Source: Mauremys mutica
Taxonomy: Eukaryota > Chordata > Testudines > Geoemydidae
DNA: 64,000 bases
Direction of reading: 5' to 3'
NCBI RefSeq assembly: GCF_020497125.1
Contig: NC_059082.1
Location: forward strand, 54,086,524 to 54,150,523
Under the pieces are notes generated by a model. The model was not told where the DNA came from. It made no database searches and saw nothing but the letters and a program-made list of their open reading frames with translations. Every line of letters starts with the position of its first letter. Within the stretch, counting starts at the first letter, position 1. Shown here piece by piece: positions 58,791-64,000 of this stretch. A program made the translations under genes and the position numbers.

Positions 58791-59179
58791 GGTTTGGAGC
58801 AGCCCTCAGGCTCCCCAGGAGCATTGAGGTGGTTTGGACTCAGAGTGGAGACATGCAGCACACACGGTCGGGTTCACAGCCAAGCCTCATGCAGGCAGAA
58901 ACAAAGGTCCCCAGGAAGCAGAAAGTCCAGAAGGAAAGAGGTTCTCCTGGCCTGCCCAATCTGGAAGAAGGAATGTGCAGGGAGAGCCTGCGCTGAGCAG
59001 ATTCCCAGCCCAAAGGCTCGGGGGGCTCTGCACCGGACCTGTCAAGGGTCAACAGCGCTGGTGGGGTGAACGCACTGTTCTTAGGGCTCATTGTCTAGCA
59101 TGCTCCTTTCACAGCCTCCATCCCCTAGGCTCCCAGCATGTCACAGGCAGCAGTAATTAATCCCTGTCGCCCCCCAGGA

Positions 59180-59300
59180 CAGGTCAGCAGCAGCATCCCC
59201 ATTGTACAGTCAGGGAAACTGAGTCACAGAGAGCCGGGAACTTGCCTGAGTTAGTGGTAGAGCAGGGACTAGCACCAAGGTCTCCTGAATGTTAACCATG
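59180..59300 (-). mobile_element. MIR SINE fragment, reverse orientation
   Basis: The plus strand reads cattgtacagtcagggaaac, then tgagtcacagagagccggg and cttgcctgagtta, ending aggtctcctgaatgt, the complement of a MIR element. Confidence 0.85.
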
Positions 59301-60210
59301 AGAACAGCCCCTTGCGCAGTGCTAGGCACCAACGTTATCACCATGTTGGCTGTGCCCGGCCCCTCCCCCCCATCTGGCTGAGATCTCAGTGCCACTGGGG
59401 CAGCTAGTCTCTCCCCCAAAGCTGAGCCTCCGTGTGCTTGATGGGAAAGGGGCTGCAGCTGAATAACGGGGCCATTTTCACTTGCAGAGGTGGGGGGGGG
59501 AGATTTGGTTCAACGCTGACCTGTTCTCAAAGGAGAATGGACACTGTTTACTTTAAAAACCTTCCTGGTTCACATTTGGTGAGTCCCAGGGGCGGATCCT
59601 GGTGTCACACAGGCTGGGACGATGCCGTTAGCCCTGCTGGGGCTTCGTGGGCCTCTCCGTGGACTCCCCACTCCCGCGCAGCTGCCCCTTCCCCTTGGCA
59701 TTGCTCCTGCCTCAGCAGCAGGTGAGGGGGCTAGGAGAGCAGGGATTGTCCCTGTGCGCTGCCGCTGGCGCTCTGGGAGCTGGGTCGGCCCAGTCTGAAC
59801 AGCCCCTTTTGGCGGGTTGTTGCTTTGGTCGGGGAGCAGCTGTTTCATTCCTTCCCCCTGGGAGTGCAGAGGAAGCAGCAGGATGTGGCCACCCACCATG
59901 CTGTGCTGCTGCCATAGGGAAGTCCAGGAGCTGCCCCACTGCAGCAGGGGTCCTGCACACTCTGGCTCTCGTGACAGTGAGGCCTGCCTGGCACAGCCTT
60001 GTTCACATAAGAACATAAGAACATAAGAAAGGCCGTACCGGGTCAGACCAAAGGTCCATCTAGCCCAGTATCTGTCTACCGACAGTGGCCAATGCCAGGT
60101 GCCCCTGAGGGAGTGAACCTAAAAGGCAACGATCAAGTGATCTCTCTCCTGCCATCCATCTCCATCCTCTGACGAACAGAGGCTAGGGACACCATTCTTA
60201 CCCATCCTGG

Positions 60211-63200
60211 CTAATAGCCATTTATGGACTTAGCCACCATGAATTTATCCAGTCCCCTTTTAAACATTATTATAGTCCTAGCCTTCACAACCTCCTCAGG
60301 TAAGGAGTTCCACAAGTTGACTGTGCGCTGCGTGAAGAAGAACTTCCTTTTATTTGTTTTAAACCTGCTGCCTATTAATTTCATTTGGTGACCCCTAGTT
60401 CTTGTATTATGGGAATAAGTAAATAACTTTTCCTTATCCACTTTCTCAACATCACTCATGATTTTATATACCTCTATCATGTCCCCCCTTAGTCTTCTCT
60501 TTTCCAAACTGAAGAGTCCTAGCCTCTTTAATCTTTCCTCATATGGGACCCTCTCTAAACCCCTAATCATTTTAGTTGCTCTTTTCTGAACCTTTTCTAG
60601 TGCTAGACTATCTTTTTTGAGGTGAGGAGACCACATCTGTACACAGTATTCGAGATGTGGGCGTACCATGGATTTATATAAGGGCAATAATATATTCTCA
60701 GTCTTATTCTCTATCCCCTTTTTAATGATTCCTAACATCCTGTTTGCTTTTTTGACCGCCTCTGCACACTGCGTGGACATCTTCAGAGAACTATCCACGA
60801 TAACTCCAAGATCTTTTTCCTGACTCGTTGTAGCTAAATTAGCCCCCATCATGTTGTATGTATAGTTGGGGTTATTTTTTCCAATGTGCATTACTTTACA
60901 TTTATCCACATTAAATTTCATTTGCCATTTTGTTGCCCAATCACTTAGTTTTGTGAGATCTTTTTGAAGTTCTTCACAATCTGCTTTGGTCTTAACTATC
61001 TTGAGTAGTTTAGTATCATCTGCAAACTTTGCCACCTCACTGTTTACCCCTTTCTCCAGATCATTTATGAATAAATTGAATAGGATTGGTCCTAGGACTG
61101 ACCCTTGGGGAACACCACTAGTTACCCCTCTCCATTCTGAGAATTTACCATTAATTCCTACCCTTTGTTCCCTGTCCATTAACCAGTTCTCAATCCATGA
61201 AAGGACCTTTCCTTTTATCCCATGACAGCTTAATTTACGTAAGAGCCTTTGGTGAGGGACCTTGTCAAAGGCTTTCTGGAAATCTAAGTACACTATGTCC
61301 ACCGGATCCCCCTTGTCCACATGTTTGTTGACCCCTTCAAAGAACTCTAATAGATTAGTAAGACACGATTTCCCTTTACAGAAACCATGTTGACTATTGC
61401 TCAAGAGTTTATGTTTTTCTATGTGTCTGACAATTTTATTCTTTACTATTGTTTCAACTAATTTGCCCGGTACCGACGTTAGACTTACCGGTCTGTAATT
61501 GCCGGGATCACCCCTAGAGCCCTTTTTAAATATTGGCGTTACATTAGCTAACTTCCAGTCATTGGGTACCGAAGCCGATTTAAAGGACAGGTTACAAACC
61601 TTAGTTAATAGTTCCGCAACTTCACATTTGAGTTCTTTCAGAACTCTTGGGTGAATGCCATCTGGTCCCGGTGACTTGTTAATGTTGAGTTTATCAATTA
61701 ATTCCAAAACCTCCTCTAGTGACACTTCAATCTGTGACAGTTCCTCAGATTTGTCACCTACAAAAGCCAGCTCAGGTTTGGGAATCTCCCTAACATCCTC
61801 AGCCGTGAAGACTGAAGCAAAGAATCCATTTAGTTTCTCCGCAATGACTTTATCATCTTTAAGCGCTCCTTTTGAATTTTGATCATCAAGGGGCCCCACT
61901 GGTTGTTTAGCAGGCTTCCTGCTTCTGATGTACTTAAAAAACATTTTGTTATTACCTTTGGAGTTTTTGGCTAGCCGTTCTTCAAACTCCTCTTTGGCTT
62001 TTCTTATTACACTCTTGCACTTAAGTTGGCAGTGTTTGTGCTCCTTTCTATTTGCCTCACTAGGATTTGACTTCCACTTTTTAAAGGAAGTCTTTTTATC
62101 TCTCATTGCTTCTTTTACATGGTTGTTAAGCCACGGTGGCTCTTTTTTAGTTCTCTTACTGTTTTTCTTAATTTGGGGTATACATTGAAGTTGGGCCTCT
62201 ATTATGGTGTCTTTAAAAAGGGCCCACGCAACTTGCAGGGATTTCACTTTAGTCACTGTACCTTTTAACTTTTGTCTAACTAACCCCCTCATTTTTGTAT
62301 AGTTCCCCCTTTTGAAATTAAAGGCCACAGTGTTGGGCAGTTGAGATGTTCTTCCCCTCACAGGGATGTTGAATGCTATTGTATTATGGTCACTATTTCC
62401 AAGCGGTCCTGCTATAGTTACCTCTTGGACCAGCTCCTGTGCTCCACTCAAGATTAAATCTAGAGTCGCCTCTCCCCGTGTGGGTTCCCGTACCAGCTGC
62501 TCCATGAAGCAGTAATTTAAAGTATCGAGAAATTTTATCTCTGCATTTCGTCCTGAAGTGAAATGTTCCCAGTCAATATGGGGATAATTGAAATCCCCCA
62601 CTATTATTGGGTTCTTAATTTTGATAGCCTCTCTAATTTCCCTTAGCATTTCATCATCACTATTACTGTCCTGGTCAGGTGGTCGATAATAGATCCCTAC
62701 TGTTATATTTTTACTAGAGCATGAAATTTCTATCCATAGAGACTCTATGGAACCTGTGGATTCGCTTAAGATTTTTACTTCATTTGAATCTACACTTTCT
62801 TTAACATATAGTGCCACTCCTCCCCCTGCACGGCCTGTTCTGTCCTTCCGATATATTTTGTACCCCGGAATGATTGTGTCCCATTGATTGCTCTCAGTCC
62901 ACCAGGTTTCTGTGATGCCCATTATATCTATATCCTCCTTTATCACAAGACACTCTAGTTCACCCATCTTATTATTTAGACTTCTGGCATTTGTGTACAA
63001 GCACTTTAAAAACTTGTCCCTGTTTATTAGCCTACCTTTTTCTGATGTGCCAGATTCTTTTTTATGTGACTGTTTATCATCTGATCCAGCCCTTACATTA
63101 TACTTCTCATTCCTCTGCTCCTGACTATAACCTGGAGATTCTCTATCATCAGACTCTCCCCTCAGAGAAGTCTGAGTCCGATCCACACGCTCCTCTGCAG

Positions 63201-63237
63201 CAGTCGGCTTTCCCCCATCTCCTAGTTTAAAAACTGC
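60211..63237 (-). CDS. CR1 ORF2: endonuclease and reverse transcriptase
   Basis: The frame is open from 63237 to the stop at 60211-60213. It encodes an APE-type endonuclease and a reverse transcriptase, which in CR1 nick the target and copy the element's RNA there. Numbering from the GTG at 63186 (991 residues): endonuclease motifs are NARSLNNK (66-73), TETWW (E93), GDFN (197-200) and SDH (265-267); reverse-transcriptase motifs are YLDFQKAFD (633-641), SGVPQGS (from 690) and FADD (721-724). All catalytic residues I can check are intact. No ATG occurs before residue 74, which is inside the endonuclease, so the start is unusual; entry by -1 frameshift from ORF1 is proposed separately. Confidence 0.96.
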   Translation of the reverse strand, partial: AVFKLGDGGKPTAAEERVDRTQTSLRGESDDRESPGYSQEQRNEKYNVRAGSDDKQSHKKESGTSEKGRLINRDKFLKCLYTNARSLNNKMGELECLVIKEDIDIMGITETWWTESNQWDTIIPGYKIYRKDRTGRAGGGVALYVKESVDSNEVKILSESTGSIESLWIEISCSSKNITVGIYYRPPDQDSNSDDEMLREIREAIKIKNPIIVGDFNYPHIDWEHFTSGRNAEIKFLDTLNYCFMEQLVREPTRGEATLDLILSGAQELVQEVTIAGPLGNSDHNTIAFNIPVRGRTSQLPNTVAFNFKRGNYTKMRGLVRQKLKGTVTKVKSLQVAWALFKDTIIEAQLQCIPQIKKNSKRTKKEPPWLNNHVKEAMRDKKTSFKKWKSNPSEANRKEHKHCQLKCKSVIRKAKEEFEERLAKNSKGNNKMFFKYIRSRKPAKQPVGPLDDQNSKGALKDDKVIAEKLNGFFASVFTAEDVREIPKPELAFVGDKSEELSQIEVSLEEVLELIDKLNINKSPGPDGIHPRVLKELKCEVAELLTKVCNLSFKSASVPNDWKLANVTPIFKKGSRGDPGNYRPVSLTSVPGKLVETIVKNKIVRHIEKHKLLSNSQHGFCKGKSCLTNLLEFFEGVNKHVDKGDPVDIVYLDFQKAFDKVPHQRLLRKLSCHGIKGKVLSWIENWLMDREQRVGINGKFSEWRGVTSGVPQGSVLGPILFNLFINDLEKGVNSEVAKFADDTKLLKIVKTKADCEELQKDLTKLSDWATKWQMKFNVDKCKVMHIGKNNPNYTYNMMGANLATTSQEKDLGVIVDSSLKMSTQCAEAVKKANRMLGIIKKGIENKTENILLPLYKSMVRPHLEYCVQMWSPHLKKDSLALEKVQKRATKMIRGLERVPYEERLKRLGLFSLEKRRLRGDMIEVYKIMSDVEKVDKEKLFTYSHNTRTRGHQMKLIGSRFKTNKRKFFFTQRTVNLWNSLPEEVVKARTIIMFKRGLDKFMVAKSINGY

Positions 63238-64000
63238 TCTACAACCTTTTTAATGTTTAGTGCCAGCAGTCTGGTTCCACTTTGGTTTAGGTGGAGCCCA
63301 TCTCTCCTGTATAGGCTCCTCCCATCCCAGAAGTTTCCCCAGTTCCTAATGAACGTGAACCCCTCCTCTCTACACCATCGTCTCATCCACGCATTGAGAC
63401 TCTGAAGCTCTGCCTGCCTACCTGGCCCTGCGCGTGGAACTGGGAGCATTTCTGAAAATGCCACCATAGAGGTCCTGGATTTCAGTCTCTTCCCTAGCAG
63501 CCTAAATTTGGCTTCCAGGACATCTCTCCTACCCTTCCCTATGTCATTGGTACCTACATGTACCACGACCACCGGCTCCTCCCCAGCACTACACATAAGT
63601 CTATCTAGATGCCTCGAGAGATCCGCAACCTTCGCACCAGGCAGGCAAGTCACCATACGGTTCTCCCGGTCATCACAGACCCAGCTATCTACATTTCTAA
63701 TAATCGAATCTCCCATTACTAACACCTGCCTTTTCCTAGAAACTCGAGTTCCCTCCCCTGGAGAGGCAACCTCAGTGCGAGAGGTAACCCCAGCACCATC
63801 TGGAAGGAGGGTCCCAACTACGGGAAGGTTTCCCTCTGCTCCCATTGACTGCTCTACTTCCCTGAGCCCTTCTTCCTCCTCAACAGCACAGGAGCTGTCT
63901 AAGCGGAGGTGGGACAATTCTACAGTGTCCCGGAAAGCCTCATCAACATACCTCTCTGCCTCTCTCAGCTCCTCCAGTTCCGCCACCCTGGCCTCCAAAG
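63222..64000 (-). CDS. CR1 ORF1, C-terminal part with SGNH esterase domain (partial)
   Basis: The frame enters from beyond the window and ends at TAG (63222-63224). Counting from codon 63998-63996: residues 1-30 look like a coiled coil ([15 protein letters not shown]), 31-90 are an acidic linker, and 91-258 form an SGNH/GDSL hydrolase-like domain. That domain has GDS (96-98, nucleophile S98), PGAK with G121, GTND (149-152) and DGLH (D233, H236). Esterase domains in CR1-clade ORF1 proteins are established; all four blocks are present here. The protein is thought to bind RNA or membranes during retrotransposition. The 5' end, including any zinc finger, is outside the window. Confidence 0.95.
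   Translation of the reverse strand, partial: LEARVAELEELREAERYVDEAFRDTVELSHLRLDSSCAVEEEEGLREVEQSMGAEGNLPVVGTLLPDGAGVTSRTEVASPGEGTRVSRKRQVLVMGDSIIRNVDSWVCDDRENRMVTCLPGAKVADLSRHLDRLMCSAGEEPVVVVHVGTNDIGKGRRDVLEAKFRLLGKRLKSRTSMVAFSEMLPVPRAGPGRQAELQSLNAWMRRWCREEGFTFIRNWGNFWDGRSLYRRDGLHLNQSGTRLLALNIKKVVEQFLN
63225..63231 (-). promoter_or_regulatory. Candidate -1 ribosomal frameshift site TTTAAAC
   Basis: In the ORF1 frame the end reads CAG TTT TTA AAC TAG, so the heptamer T TTA AAC fits the X XXY YYZ rule in the correct phase and touches the stop codon. Slipping back one base continues as CTA GGA GAT GGG, which is exactly the ORF2 frame. The two frames overlap by 16 bases (63222-63237). I could not identify a convincing stimulatory stem at the usual 5-9 base distance; a CAGACT/AGTCTG hairpin lies about 50 bases downstream. 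Confidence 0.6.

Larger units (their letters stand above)
60005..64000 (-). mobile_element. CR1 LINE with intact ORF2, running off the window
   Basis: The element reads on the minus strand: ORF1 (partial), ORF2, a 3' untranslated region of about 180 bp (60029-60210) and a 3' tail of three acataaga units (60005-60028, plus-strand sense). Such short tandem 8-mers are characteristic of CR1 3' ends. Neither ORF part has an internal stop or frameshift, in contrast to all other CR1 copies in the window. The 5' end and any target duplication are beyond 64000. Confidence 0.97.

Noticed and set aside
58298..58996. 232-codon open frame
   Set aside because: It is produced by the 38-bp minisatellite, whose units lack stops; the protein is only the rotated translation of the repeat.
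61655..62188. Plus-strand frames across the CR1 region
   Set aside because: They are antisense shadows of the intact ORF2 on the minus strand.

Overview
The window is vertebrate nuclear DNA, most likely from a turtle (inference). The repeats are sauropsid in character: many 5'-truncated CR1 LINEs, one long CR1 with intact reading frames and a cataagaa-type 3' tail, old MIR and L2 pieces, DIRS-like and gypsy-like remnants, and many short hAT- and Harbinger-like DNA transposons. Splice sites follow GT-AG and genes are widely spaced.

Positions 1-45140 hold the 3' two thirds of one gene on the + strand, recognised as MGRN1 (mahogunin RING finger 1, an E3 ubiquitin ligase). Nine coding exons can be placed to the base (10386-10433, 18768-18836, 21559-21718, 30532-30641, 34542-34765, 37216-37339, 38126-38171, 40222-40329, 41282-41322). 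Their phases agree and they join into 309 codons plus a stop. They cover the end of the region before the RING, the C3HC4 RING finger, a PSAP motif (TSG101 binding in mammals) and the acidic, serine-rich tail. The 5' exons and promoter lie upstream of the window. A likely alternative terminal exon starts at 42542, and a polyadenylation signal lies at 45114.

The introns are dominated by transposons, several with exact or near-exact target-site duplications: hAT-like elements at 5827, 7001, 27668, 28714, 36145 and 39178, Harbinger-like elements at 13461, 34982 and probably 38466, and antisense CR1 fragments at 3476, 13930, 21200 and 23541. A decayed DIRS-like retrotransposon fills about 24.6-27.7 kb.

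From 45.1 to 60 kb I find no protein gene. This stretch holds CR1, hAT, mariner-like, gypsy-like and Harbinger-like elements, a minus-strand 28S rRNA pseudogene (about 52881-53478) and a 38-bp minisatellite (58299-58790).

From 60005 to the window end runs a CR1 LINE on the minus strand. Its 3' tail, an ORF2 with intact endonuclease and reverse transcriptase motifs, and the C-terminal SGNH-esterase part of ORF1 are all present. ORF1 ends in TTT TTA AAC TAG, which places a canonical -1 frameshift heptamer (TTTAAAC) directly before the stop codon and in the correct phase. ORF2 is in the -1 frame and has no ATG before its endonuclease domain. This suggests that ORF2 is made by -1 ribosomal frameshifting, and it is the most interesting observation in the window.
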